Shown: in pieces, positions 46,901 to 57,590 of the stretch
Layout of the letters: the number at the start of each line of letters is the position of its first letter
How positions within the stretch are numbered: the first letter of the stretch is position 1
NCBI GenBank assembly: GCA_030248065.1
Contig: JASAMV010001045.1
Location: 62,001-126,000 of the forward strand
Reading direction: 5' to 3'
Length of the DNA: 64,000 bases
Source of the DNA: Rhynchonema sp. JSB1_4
Taxonomy: Eukaryota > Nematoda > Chromadorea > Monhysterida > Xyalidae
The notes under the pieces: generated by a model
The model's input: only the letters and a program-made list of their open reading frames with translations
Database searches by the model: none
What the model was told of the DNA's origin: nothing
Made by a program: the position numbers and the translations under genes

Positions 46901-49217
46901 CCAAGTTACACCTTACTGTGTGCATCACAAACAACTGAAGCACGCAAATTTTCCACAACACCCGCTCGCATTGTACGTTTACCACCTTCGCCAGGTTTAC
47001 GGCTGCCTTCAAGGCACTCAAGGTCACCATAGCGAGGATAGATTGTGCTACCAAAGTATTCCCGTGCCGTACCTCTTTCACTTTATGCCTCTCATTGCAC
47101 CATCCATAGAATCGATTCGTGGGTATGGTTTCGAGAATGTCGACCGTCGGGAAATGGGCCCGATATCGCCATTTGATGCCCGTCCGTTGGCACACGATCG
47201 GGCCCGATTTGGTGCAGAACTCGATGGAACGATTAGGATTCTCTATAAAAAGTGTTTTCTTTTTAAATAATATATAATTTTTTTGCTATGTTTTGGACTA
47301 GTTTTTTTTAATTTTATTGGTCGTTGTGGTGTTGTGTTACGCGAGTATTTGATCCCCAATTGATAAAGAACACGGTTCAGCTGTGTTTTTACGAGCTGGC
47401 TTTTATAACTAGCGACCAGAACAGCTGCAACAAATGGGTGTTCAACCAAGTCCCAACTAAGGCAATATTCAGACGACTATGTACGTATTGTCAGTCCATC
47501 GGCTCATGGCACTTTTTACACACACAGTGCATGCAGCAGCACACACCATTTTCTAAACAAAATGTACACTTTGAGCGAGTGGCATACTTTGATGACCGCT
47601 TTTTAATTTATCCGGTTTTCATTTGCTGCTTGCCATAACACTTTTCTGCACTGCTGCAAAATTGGGATTTTCAACGATAACCAATCAACATACCAAATAG
47701 ATGCATTCATTGACGGGAGTAATGCAGTATGCAGCGTGTGCGTGCGAGTGCCATGAGCTGGCGGATTGCCTATACGTTGTTGGGTCCTGGATGCGTGTGG
47801 TATGTCGTTTGTGGAACATTAGCCAGCACTCAAATGAGCATAAAGTTTTTGGCCACTGACGCAATGTAACACAACCATTAGACCTTTCTGTTAAAATGTG
47901 ATCGAGAAAATGTTCTTTATTCGATTTCTGGATTTCACCAACACCAAGAAACGCTATTAGTGGAAATCTGCCGTCTTTGATGATAAATGAGTGTTGCGCA
48001 CAAAAGCGTTGGTAAACGTATCGCTTCTTTGTCCCGTTGCGCCAGAAATGTCATTTTTGTTCGACTTCAGAAATGTTATGTAATAAGATCGATCAGCACA
48101 GTTTTCAAGGATTTTTGGTCGTCAAGAAAGCCTCTGAACTCTGGCGGCTTTGGTTTCGGTGCGGCATGATGTTACCCGAACACAATAGTGGACGACAACT
48201 ATATTCTGTGATCATTTTGTGCATCTGCTGCATCGTCCGTCTCTGCGAAAGCAGGCACATCGAAGGGCAACCATAAAATGCAAACGTATGCAAGTCATGT
48301 ACTGGGACACGCAAGACAAACATTATTTGAATTTTTTTCAGTTAACATACTTTAACCTAAAAAAAGAAACAATTGGTAGAAAACGAACTCAGTTCTTCAA
48401 AGAGCACATGAGCTGCTGCCAGCACGGCGTGGGTGGAAAGTTCATGCTCTTCACGCGGCGTAAACCAGCGAACGGTGAAGTGCCACGCTGAAACATTGGG
48501 ATTCATGAAATTTCAGGTTGGAACTTCCGAAGTTTTGAATTTTGGCTTAATTCTCAAAACGTACCTTAAAGAAACGAAGACTTTTCCCTGGTTGTCTTGC
48601 TATAGATCAGAGCACACAACAGAGAAAGACCTATTTTGGACGGGAATTAATTTCATTATTTTTCCGAACCTCCGGTCTAAAACAAACTGGAACCATTCGT
48701 GTATCGACCTTGGGCAAGTCACCCACAAAGCTCCCATTTTTTTGGCCATATTTGGAGTGTTTTAGTTTTATTTGACTGGACCTGACACAATTTAGATTGC
48801 TCGTTTATAACGCGTGACTTCCAGCAGCGGCAACTTCCACTACAAAAAAGATCCAAATGTGCTCGTTCAATTCGCTCACACTTTTCATGCGTATCATCCT
48901 CCTGTTCAGCGAGCACGAAACAGGTGGCCGGCAGGTTGAGCTCACACGCGATTTGTTGCATTTGTGTTTCCGGCATTTCCTGAAATTGCGAATTTTGGTC
49001 TTTCCGAGTCAACCAGGGACCAAAAGCACGCAACAAACTTTGGTTTATATTTCATTTGGACATAAAATTCCCAAAAAGATGCTGCTGTTCGTACAACCTG
49101 TTTGATGAGCAAAACAGCGGCTGATTTGCCGCAGAACAGTCGATTTGTGAACACATCAATCGTGTAAATGGGTACGCCGACATTGTTACTATGCGCACTG
49201 CTCGGTTTATGCGCCAT
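43907..49217 (-). CDS. PhzF-family protein (PBLD-like)
   Basis: Nine minus-strand exons join in frame to 344 residues: 49098-49217, 48844-48979, 48389-48487, 47073-47242, 45696-45820, 45349-45474, 44829-44902, 44682-44744 and 43907-44028. The landmarks follow PhzF order: VPIYTIDVFTNRLFCGKSAAV (N-terminal strand and loop), ETQMQQIACELNLPATCFV, FTVRWFTPREEHELSTHAVLA (usual form LCGHATLA), then YDYVSRWFSPW, EGTAQLALAAYW (usual form VTGSAH) and SGSGGTYRVSL. Human PBLD has 288 residues, so this protein is somewhat longer. PhzF proteins are usually cytosolic with an isomerase-like fold; the animal substrate is not settled. Active-site surroundings are degenerate here: E at the catalytic position would come from PETQMQ, while GHA has become THA and GSAH has become GTAQ. 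Exon 5 uses a GC donor (ACAAG|GCATGA). A tRNA-Sec gene and several repeats lie in its introns. Confidence 0.88.
44105..44470. mobile_element. MITE family D, copy 2
   Basis: GTATAGTCCAGCCACCAGCT..CATGAGACGACTTTTTT and its inverse AAAAAAGTCGTCTCATGAG...GCTGGACTATA bound about 365 bp inside the last PhzF intron. Confidence 0.85.
46005..46092. mobile_element. Small hairpin MITE, copy 1 (PhzF intron 4)
   Basis: GTCATAGTGGAAAATGG...GAAATGGAAATG pairs with CATTTCC..TTTTTCCAGTATGGAC. A relative lies at 52890-53015. Confidence 0.6.
46429..46515 (-). tRNA. Selenocysteine tRNA, tRNA-Sec (UCA anticodon)
   Basis: On the minus strand the 87-nt sequence begins GCCCGATTGAGC and ends ATTCCACCTATCGGGCG. It has the long acceptor stem, extended D arm (TTCGGTGGTCCGGAG), anticodon arm GCAGGCTTCAAACCTGTAG with TCA, long variable arm (CCGATTAGGTTCGG) and T loop GGTTCGATTCC. 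These are the hallmarks of eukaryotic tRNA[Ser]Sec, which decodes UGA as selenocysteine. Its presence implies a Sec pathway in the organism. It lies in PhzF intron 4 on the host strand. Unlike other tRNA genes, tRNA-Sec is normally driven by upstream TATA and proximal elements, and both are visible here. Confidence 0.95.
46541..46550 (-). promoter_or_regulatory. TATA box of tRNA-Sec
   Basis: TTTATATAAA at about -26 to -35 from the first tRNA base, the position expected for RNA polymerase III type 3 promoters. Confidence 0.8.
46561..46569 (-). promoter_or_regulatory. Proximal sequence element of tRNA-Sec (CTGTTTCAT)
   Basis: On the minus strand CTGTTTCATCGACC lies 11 nt upstream of the TATA box, about -46 to -54. 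That is where SNAPc binds in type 3 Pol III promoters. The octamer CTGTTTCA is identical to the C. elegans piRNA promoter core. PSE identity is inferred from position. Confidence 0.65.
47481..47775. mobile_element. MITE family C, inverse copy (PhzF intron 3)
   Basis: CCATCGGCTCATGGCACT...AGTGCCATGAGCTGGCGGATTGCCTATAC. The interior (AACAAAATGTACACTTTG, AATTTATCCGG) is the inverse of 32606-32895. Confidence 0.85.
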
Positions 49218-51960
49218 TATTAATGATATGGATGGATATACGTAGTTGTGAAACAATATCTGAAGCAGAAATAAATTGGTACGCAACAGAACAAGACCCA
49301 ATAACATATGCTGTGCGGACTTCAGAGACGAACAGCACCATCACAGCAACACTAAGATCATGTTGCTTAACTTTCGACTTCACGGCTTACCTTACAGTGG
49401 TCAACTCCAGTGGTCAAATCACTTCGTCAACTCACCTTGTAGAGTCGTCAACTCACTCCGAATGCCATGTATTATGTATCTCTCGCGCTCAGTCTGGGCT
49501 GCTGCGAGTTTGACGAAGTGATTCGACCACTTGAGTTGGCCCAGTGTCATATGTAGCCGGTATTACTCTATCGTACCGTCGGACACATGGTAAGAAAAAC
49601 GTTTGTTTCACAAGAAAGCTACAAAATCGTTTTGTATTTACAGGACCGAAAATTCGGCAATATAATTTTGAATTCTGAATGTTGGTGCTGTTCGGCTCTC
49701 AAGGACACACACAACAACACGAATGTCACACGGCTCTGCCATTCCGGCGACATCAAAGTTATGAGACTCATATGTAGGTACTTCTTCCGATAATTCCAGC
49801 ATTGTACGTGGCGCTCACGCTGTGTTACAGGAGTTACGTTGTGCTATCGTGCAAACAAATTGTCACGTCGCGTCGTTTTTTTCGTTGTGTGTCTTAGCGT
49901 GAGGCAGCAGATGATAAGCCCTGGCTCTGCTGCATGTGGAGCGTCAATGGAACCAGTTTTCGCATAGTTGTAAGCGTAATGGGATAAAGACTGTTGCCGG
50001 CCGACACACGAGCCAACAGTTTCCGTTGCGGCGCTGGTCGTGTACGCGCACCAAGAGGTTCAACAGCCGTGCTATTTCTGTAAGTCGATCCAAACACGGC
50101 GAACCAAAATGATTTCAAATTTGAGTAATGTTAGCTGATAAAGGAGTCCCTGAAACCGCCAACGATTCCAGCCCGCTAAGGTACATCGCTGGGCGTGACT
50201 TGTTGCCATAGGTACATAGTTTCATGAACCTTAAAAAATGATGAGTAAGCGAAAGGCTGAAAAGTTCCACTCTTGAACAGCAATAACCGTGTAGTGAATA
50301 TAGTAGCTAAAATAGCGAGGTGTGTGTCCCATCCGGTGTAATGGTGATTGATTAGTGGCAGTTTGACTGACAATTACGATTAGCGAGTGTACAAAGAGAC
50401 ACAACGGGTTGTTTTTTGGGGAGCCAGAATGCGGCAGCAGGTGTGAATCGTGCTTGCTAATGTGACGGCCGTATTGTGGTGACACAAACACTATAACTTT
50501 ACCCGCTTGCCGCTTTCTTTCTGCAATCGGTAGCAAATCGCAAGCTTGAGTAGGTGATGTCAATGTCAAAACAGGCGTGCAAACGTGAAAAATGTTCCCA
50601 CAAAGATCAAATGGCAACACACGCCAAAAATATTCATATTAGCAATTTTTTAAGATAAGGAGGCATAGAGAAAAACAAAGACAAAAGAGCGCGACGCAGC
50701 CCACAAAAAGCAAAAGAACAACAATTTCCACCACAACAGTTTACATATGTACTGCACATACCGGAAACCAAAACGTTATTTCAGTTCTTCGCCTCCCCAG
50801 GAAAGCAATATAATGGGGCGAGGTAAATCGGAATGGTTACGTCATACGAAACAACAGATGTGCTGCGGTCTGTGAGAAAGTGCATAGGTAGAACTTAGTT
50901 TTTGGTGGCACATACTGGCATAGCCAATCTTTTTCGAGAGAAAAGACCGGATAATCTCGTCAAAGTTGACATTCAAAACCTAATTGTCGGTCTTTCGTGA
51001 AGGTGCGAAACCGCAAATGCCAGATTTGATGTAAGGCGGGCCTATACCGAACAATATGTGCTGAAATATGACTTTGCATTCGACGAAGGCTATACTGGGA
51101 GTCGAAAATAAGCGGTTTAAGGTCAGAAGCCGAAAAAACACAAGTTTACGAGTTGGCCTTAATCAATCTCTGCTGCTGACAGCGCTTACGGCCCGGCGAC
51201 CCGGCCAGGCAAACATACTGTACATGTATAAGTAGTTTTACATCATCTTGGTCTTTGGTTTACGATTACATTTTTGGCAGACTGTGCTTGAAGCCCAGTG
51301 TCCTGCATATGTACACGTTTACGCCCACGGATGAAAAAGTAACGGGTTGTTTATTAACGAGTTGTTTTTATAGCAACTAGACGGGACCCGTGCCTACGGC
51401 CCGGCTGCAGCGCCGCGCCCGTGCCGTGCCCCCCCCCCCCCCCGAAGACCCGTTAGCACACCCAAAGCTACCCGTGAAAATTGGCCCGTCCGCCCTTCCG
51501 AGGGAGGGGGCCACAAACACACATACATACACACATACGTCTTCCTGTTTTAGTAGTATAGATAGTAGGTACTGACTTGTTGCTTTCTGTAAATAACGAT
51601 CAGTAATGGTCCAGCGAACAAAAACAATGGGGAGGGTGCGCCACGGACGCAACGGTTGAGTGTTGCTATTGGGTTGGATCAAAATATCAAAAGTCAATTT
51701 CATTTCAGTGCTGGCTTCATGTATACAAAGGGGTCAGGTATATGCAGTGGCATCCACAGGAAATTTTATTTAGAATTCATGTACATATTTGCGACACTAT
51801 GCAATGATCATCTCGCAAGGGTTCTTTTCACATGTGTTCGTCTTCCTCAAATTTTTCGCCGTTTTCTCCTCCGTTGTCGCTATTACTGTGAAAAAGCAAC
51901 GGATTGGCTTTTGTTTACAGTGAATCGGAGTTTTTTGTTCACGATGATTTTGTCAGTCGT
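49218..51960. other. Intergenic between PhzF and the TIL region
   Basis: No gene recognised. Contains MITE B (49394-49548) and, at 51375-51520, a GC-rich stretch with an 18-C run and GACGGGACCCGTGCC. Confidence 0.45.
49394..49548. mobile_element. MITE family B, copy 3
   Basis: ACAGTGGTCAACTCCAGTGG...CACTTGAGTTGGCCCAGTGT. Closest to the 22656 copy (both contain GAATGCCATGTAT). Confidence 0.8.
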
Positions 51961-52290
51961 ATGCTTCTCTTCGCTTTCTGCGGAAATGCATTGTACATTG
52001 TAGGTCACAGTGTTTTATTCTGAAATGCAAAAGATGCGACCGCATAGAACCCGGGGGGAGGGCTTCAAGTGGAAAACTCCGGTGGGGCATACCTTTGCTC
52101 GACCTGTGTCGACATCCAGGAACACATTTCCTGTTTGTGTCGCTGATGAAAAAATGTCCATCTTTGCATCGACAGCCGACGTCTCGGAAGGCGCACTCTC
52201 GTCGCAGACACGTTCGGGCCGAGCTATACGGTTCGCAGGTCGGATGGACGCACTGGCCAGCGCACGCGTCGAACATTGGGTGTGGGAAAT
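51600..52290. repeat. Segmental duplicate, copy 1 (pairs with 56570-57590)
   Basis: Shares TCCTCAAATTTTTCG, AAAAGCAACGRATTGG, CAGTGAATCGGAGTTTTT, GAAATGCAAAAGATGCGACCG and the whole TIL exon with the second copy. The second copy carries an additional 285-bp insertion. Confidence 0.8.
52104..52276 (-). CDS. TIL-domain exon (trypsin-inhibitor-like), copy 1
   Basis: A single minus-strand exon ending at donor CACAG|GTCGAGC. It encodes CAGQCVHPTCEPYSSARTC...ECAFRDVGCRCKDGHFF...RKCVPGC, the second half of a TIL domain (C..C..TC, then GC.C.DG and CVP..C). It is about 95% identical to 57409-57581. No in-frame upstream exon with the first cysteines is found next to it, so it may be a duplicated, orphaned exon rather than an expressed one. 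TIL domains are small disulfide-rich protease inhibitors, usually secreted. Confidence 0.6.
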
Positions 52291-52504
52291 TTTAGGATTT
52301 TTGGGGGTATGCATGGGAAATTTCCCGAAAATTGGGCTGGGTATGGGTAAATTTCGATTTCTCAACACACCAGTGGCAGTTAATATAACATGCCCCATAG
52401 TTAATGCCCAGATCTGAACCCGCGGACCAACTTTTGAAACTTTCGGGCAACAGACCCACGTGCAGCTAGCTAGCCAGCCAGGTATAGCTGGCACGGTTTC
52501 GTAT

Positions 52505-52775
52505 CTTTTCGGTCCACAGTACTTTTCGGTGCATGTCACCTTTGGTCCAGGTACTTTTCGGTCCACAGACATTTTGGTCCGGGTACTCTTCGGACAAGGT
52601 GCGATTTGGTCCAGGTACTTTTCGGCCCACCCCGATTATTTGAGTAACTGGTTCAAAATGTGCTGCAAATGAAAAGGACATTGATAATCAGTAAAGTAAC
52701 CGAAAAGCACCTGGACCGAAAGATGACATGGACCGAAAAGTGCTGTGGACCGAAAAGTACGCTGGACCGAAATGA
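52505..52775. repeat. Block of CGGTCC..GTACTTTTCGG repeats
   Basis: GGTCCAGGTACTTTTCGGTCC recurs in direct orientation to about 52630 and in inverse orientation (CGAAAAGTGC..GGACCGAAAAG) from 52695. The whole looks like a foldback element. Confidence 0.7.
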
Positions 52776-52889
52776 TTCGGAATCGCTGGCACAATGTTTC
52801 AGAACTGTGTAAAATCTGCCAGTCAGCGGCCGAGAATTGAGCGGAACAGAAAATGTTTTTGTAACATGTCGAAACATGACTACTGCAGA

Positions 52890-53015
52890 AAATGTTTTAT
52901 TTCATTTCCATTTTCCAGTATGCCCTTAGTCATATTGGAAAATGGGAATGAAAAACTTGAACATAGAATATTTTTTTCATTTCCATGTTCCATTCTCCAC
53001 TATGACTGAGGGTAC
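52890..53015. mobile_element. Small hairpin MITE, copy 2
   Basis: CATTTCCATTTTCCAGTATG and GTCATATTGGAAAATGG segments resemble 46005-46092. Confidence 0.55.
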
Positions 53016-53991
53016 CCTAAAAGTTGTTAACCACGGCACACTGTACGTGTTGTAGAAGTTTGGCTTACAATAAATGAACTTCGCGAGACCAAGTGGGTAA
53101 GCACACCGAACGTGTTGTAGAAGTTTGAATGTGAAAAATATACATGCCGGCTGTTCCAGAGGAAACCGAATGAAGACAGTGCCTAGACTGCTCACAACAA
53201 CAACTGACTGCTGTACTGTGGGATAGGTTGACGACGCGCTTTGATGGTGTCCAGATTCGGCCGGGGTAGGAAGCCGCCTCTCAAATCATTGACGTGGGCC
53301 AGAGTTGGACAATAAAATCTTGGATCAGCGAACTTTTTCAACGCCACTTGTCAGCACTTGATGATAATTGAATGGTCCCACTTCAACAAATCAAGATACA
53401 ATGTTTAACCTTCCCGACGTGACCAAGAAGCCAACAGAGCACGGCCGTCAGCCGAAACCACAGATGCAAATTTTGCCCTAAGTGATGTATAAAACATCGC
53501 AAAATTGCAAAATCTTCATCTCCCCTTCACGGCATTCGCGTGACCCGACCGGCTCTTTGCCGTTACGAGCACGCACTCCACCCGTCGGCATTGCTGTTTG
53601 CACAACAATTTCGTATTTCATATCTTTCTCATGCTGGAATTTCTCATTCGAGGGACACGTGCACAAAACGCGTTCCCAATCACGGCATCACGGCTTCATT
53701 GACCCGCGAGTAACAGTTTTCTTCTGGTTTAGTTGAGGTTTGTGGGGTTTTGGGAACGGCGGGGGACGAATATACCCGTCCTCCTCTTTAAACCTACCCT
53801 GTCGTTCGACAAGGCGCAAACCGACTTGGAATGGACAGCCGGCCGGTACTAGATGCGACGACGTGCCTCTGTCCAAGTCGGGCTCAGGTTCCGCTCTTCC
53901 CGGCATTATGGTGTGCGTGACTCGACCGGACCGCATCCGCTACGATCACGACTTTACCGCCCCTTTGTGAAGCTGTAGAACAGGTTTTCTT
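53016..53991. other. Flank downstream of the 18S fragment
   Basis: Relative to the minus-strand rRNA this is the position of ITS1. I cannot recognise 5.8S rRNA in it. Two related GC-rich blocks (around 53530-53620 and 53870-53960) share CGTGACYCGACCGG and CTTTRCCG. No gene seen. Confidence 0.4.
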
Positions 53992-54145
53992 TAATGATCC
54001 TTCCTCACGTTCACCGACGGAAACTTTTCACAATCTTTGCCCGGTTCAAGCCGCTACGATCCAAGTGGTTCCCGTCGACATGAAGCCCGTGAAGGCCCAA
54101 TGTCGTCAGTCCCCAGTCTTCTCGAAACGGCTCAGTCCCGAGCAA

Positions 54146-54178
<33 letters not shown>

Positions 54179-54681
54179 ATCAGTGCAAGCTTATGACCCG
54201 CATTTACAGGGAGTTCCTCGTAATAACACCCACGAACAGTTTTCAAGGGTTACCTAGCCATGTCAAACAAGGTTTTCCAGCACACTGACACCTTCATTGT
54301 AGCGCGCGTGTAGCAGCGGACATCTAAGGGCATCACAGACCTGTTATTGCTCCTTCTCATGCGGCTGAACATCGGTTATCCCTCTAAGAAGTGTCGGCGA
54401 CCAAAGGATCACCTTCACTAAGTAGGTTGGAGTCTCGTTCGTTATCGGAATAAACCGAACGGCCATGCACCACCATCCACCGAATCAAAAAGATTAATTT
54501 AATCCTAACCAATATACAAAAGAACAAATTCTCGCGCGCTGATTGGCTGTTGAACATACGTGGACCAATCAGCACGCGAGAATTTGTTCTTTGTTCTCTG
54601 AGAGAACGAAGTATAGTTAGGCCTTTACGGTGTCCGGGCCGGGTGAGTCTTCCCATATTGAGTCATATTAAGCCGCAGGTC

Positions 54682-54715
<34 letters not shown>

Positions 54716-55422
54716 CAGTTTCAGCTTTGCAACCAAACTTCTCCCACGGAGCCGGAAAAACTTTCGTTTCCGGGAAGCTCCCCGACGGGTCTATAATAGA
54801 ACCGTTGGATCGCTAGTTGGCATCGTTTACGGTTAGAACTAGGGCGGCATCTGATCGCCTTCGAACCTCTAACTTTCGTTCTTGATTAATGAAAACATTC
54901 TTGGCAAATGCTTTCGCAGTAGTGCGTCTTGCGACGATCCAAGAATTTCACCTCTAACGTCGCAATACGAATGCCCCCGTTTGTCCCTCTTAATCACCAC
55001 CTCATGTTCCGAATACCAACAAAATAGGACCAAGGTCCTATTCCATTATTCCATGCACAAATAGTCAATCAAGCGAGTCTTTCAAAGTAAACCTGCCAGT
55101 CACCCAAGACACACGGTTAAGTGCATCAAGGGTTGAACTGGCTACTCCGTGATGGTCTTCCCTGCACATCCAAGACCATGCACGCAGATCCAACTACGAG
55201 CTTTTTAACCGCAGCAGCATGGATATACACTGGCGGAGCTGGAATTACCGCGGCTGCTGGCACCAGACTTGCCCTCCGCTAGGTCCTCGTTATTGGTCAC
55301 CACCTCCTCGTGCGGCTGTTGTAATGAGCTATTCGCGGCTTCACTTCAGTTCAGTTCATACTCAGACATGCATGGCTTAATCTGCGAGACAAGCATATGA
55401 CCACTGGCAGGATCAACCAGGT
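53992..55422 (-). pseudogene. Damaged 18S rRNA gene with a MITE insertion
   Basis: The 5' end CCTGGTTGATCCTGCCAGT (minus strand, about 55400-55422) and the 3' end GAAGGATCATTA (about 53992) are both present. Universal stretches lie between them: GCCGCGGTAATTCCAGC, GAATTGACGGAAGGGC and TTGTACACACCGCCCGTCG. The span is about 1.43 kb, or 1.31 kb without the insert, against about 1.75 kb for a nematode 18S. Blocks near the 5' end (before GCCGCGGTAA) and around the 3' minor domain are missing or altered. A family A MITE at 54504-54622 interrupts a conserved stretch. No 28S follows. It is best read as a non-functional rDNA copy. Confidence 0.9.
54504..54622. mobile_element. Foldback MITE family A, copy 2, inside 18S
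   Basis: CCTAACC...ACAAATTCTCGCGCGCTGATTGG and CCAATCAGCACGCGAGAATTTGT...GTTAGG form a perfect-looking hairpin. It shares GCTGATTGG, CCAATCAGC and GAGAACGAAGTA with 2735-2873. The rRNA sequence resumes on each side. Confidence 0.88.
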
Positions 55423-56560
55423 AACTGTCGTTGTGTTGTGCAATCCAACCAACCGATCAGTCCAAAGGGCATGCCCCAAGCCCTTGTCTCTAGTCAAACA
55501 CTAGAGTAAGGCAACCATCAAAGTGGCCGCCACCTTCATACAACCACACACCACACACTCGCGAAATCCTTGGTTGTGGAACGTTAGAACGTACACGACC
55601 AACCCAACGCGTACAATATGCGATAGACGCTCTTGTCAGAGCGACGCACACGCCAAGCAAATGTTAAGGCACAGGCAGAGCCAGCACCGTATGCACGCCA
55701 CTTGCAGGCACTGACCTAGCCAGATGCGACTGCTCTGCGGAGCCATCCATTTCCCAACATCAGTGCTTTGCACTGACCCACGCCTTCTCTTCACCCGGTT
55801 GCACTTGGTCCACTTTGGCCTTGTCGCACAGAGAACAGGGCCCCAGTACATTCTTTGTCCATTTTAGAGACAGAAAGGCGTTTGTGCCACCTATATATCT
55901 AGCAGACGACCTCGTTGCAAATAAAATTGCTCTTTGGCCCGTGCAGATGTGTTAATTGACCTTCGCCTGCCAGTAAGTATTCATGTTAGTTTGGAAGATA
56001 ACGAGCTTGACATAGCGTTTCAAATACCACCCACATTTACATGTATCCAATCTGGCTCGCTGATGCTTCAAAAGTTTTTGGCACGTTGCCAAGAGACCAC
56101 AATTAGTTCCAGTTTTGCTGTTCTGGCACTGGAATAGTTCCCTCAATAGCTCGGCTCCGATTTCTGCTGATTGCGACTTTTGCTGACGCCAGTTGTCTGT
56201 CAATTATACCACTGTTGGATTACTGACTCGGTCGGGGGCGTGCTAAGTGCAACCCTTCAGATGAGGCGTGCGAAAGACATAGACATTAAATGAGGCGCGC
56301 CAAAGTCGGGGTTGTATGAGGCGCCTGGCAGATCTAACAGTGGGAGATTCGCGGAATAAAAACACAAACGAACCCATGTTCGTGCTCAGCGTTCACATTT
56401 TCACCCAATCAATACGCCAACAAATTGTGACGGTCGACACAGCAATGGGTTTATGTTGTTGAACTGGAAACGGCTTGGTACATCTTGAAAGATCGTCCAA
56501 TTCAAAGGTCACATGATGGAAACATGCACATTCTGACTTGTTGTGTTGCACAAATAACGA
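55423..56560. other. Flank upstream of the 18S fragment
   Basis: Position of an external transcribed spacer relative to the rRNA. No gene recognised. Confidence 0.4.
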
Positions 56561-56569
56561 GTAATAATC

Positions 56570-57590
56570 CAGCGTCAAAAACAATGGAACATTGATCTAT
56601 AATTGGGAAGGGTGCGACAGCGGATGACACACGGACACAGCTGTTAAATCTGGCGCCCTGTCTCTTGACAATTTTATAGAAATTTTTTGCGACATTACTC
56701 GATGATCAGTTCACGAAAGCTGTTTTTTTCATGAAACGTTTCAATACAGTTCGTTTTCCTCAAATTTTTCGTCATTTTCTGGTTCGTTGTTCCTGTATTC
56801 CTCTGAAAAAGCAACGAATTGGTTTTGAAATACTGTTTGCAGTGAATCGGAGTTTTTGTTCGCCCACAAAGAGTACTCCAGAGTTACGTATTTCAAAAAA
56901 AAGGAAGGTTTTCGTTTTTTTGAGGCGCGAACCTTTGTTGAAAGACAGCTCGTCGACTTTGTCACTTTTCTGCTTCTCTTCGCTTTCTGCGAAAGATGTT
57001 ACATTAATCGTAGATCACAGTGTTTTGTTGAGAAATGCAAAAGATGCGACCGCACGGCGGACGAGCAATTGAGCAAAGCACATTTGAGCAAGACCACTTT
57101 GAGCAAGTGAAAAAGACCAGAGTCCGAAAGAGCAGAACCTAAAAACGATAATAGGCTTAAACCTAAGCCTAAGCCCAAACACAAAACTAATCTTAAGTGT
57201 AAGGCTAAGCCTAAGCCTAAGCCAAATCAGCCTAAGCCTAAGCCATTGGAACAAAATATGTAAGTGCTCTGCTATTTTTGCCCTGCTCTTTTTCATTTGC
57301 TCAAAGTGGTCTTGCTCAAATGTGCTTTGCTCAATTGCCCGGCCACCGACCGCACAGAGCTCAAGGGGCATCAAATGGAAAACTTCGGGGGGCATACCTT
57401 TGCCCGACCTGTGTCGACATCCAGGAACACATTTCCTGTTTGTGTCGCTGATGAAAAAATAACCATCTTTGCATCGGCAGCCGACGTCTCGGAAGGCGCA
57501 CTCTCGTCGCAGACACGTTCGGGCCGAGCTATACGGTTCGCAGGTCGGATGGACGCACTGGCCAGCGCACGCGTCGAACACCTGACATCA
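56570..57590. repeat. Segmental duplicate, copy 2
   Basis: Collinear with 51600-52290 but interrupted at about 57058-57345 by the foldback carrying telomere-like repeats. Confidence 0.8.
57058..57345. mobile_element. Foldback carrying (TTAGGC)n telomere-like repeats
   Basis: Arms GAGCAATTGAGCAAAGCACA...CACTTTGAGCAA and their inverse TTGCTCAAAGTG...TGTGCTTTGCTCAATTG enclose a block of CCTAAG units (57160-57245), the nematode telomere repeat. The element interrupts one copy of the segmental duplication and is absent from the other. Confidence 0.8.

Noticed and set aside
54030..55420. Bacterial or contaminant rRNA
   Set aside because: The termini and conserved blocks are those of eukaryotic 18S, and the interrupting MITE is shared with the LIM intron of the same contig, so it belongs to this genome.
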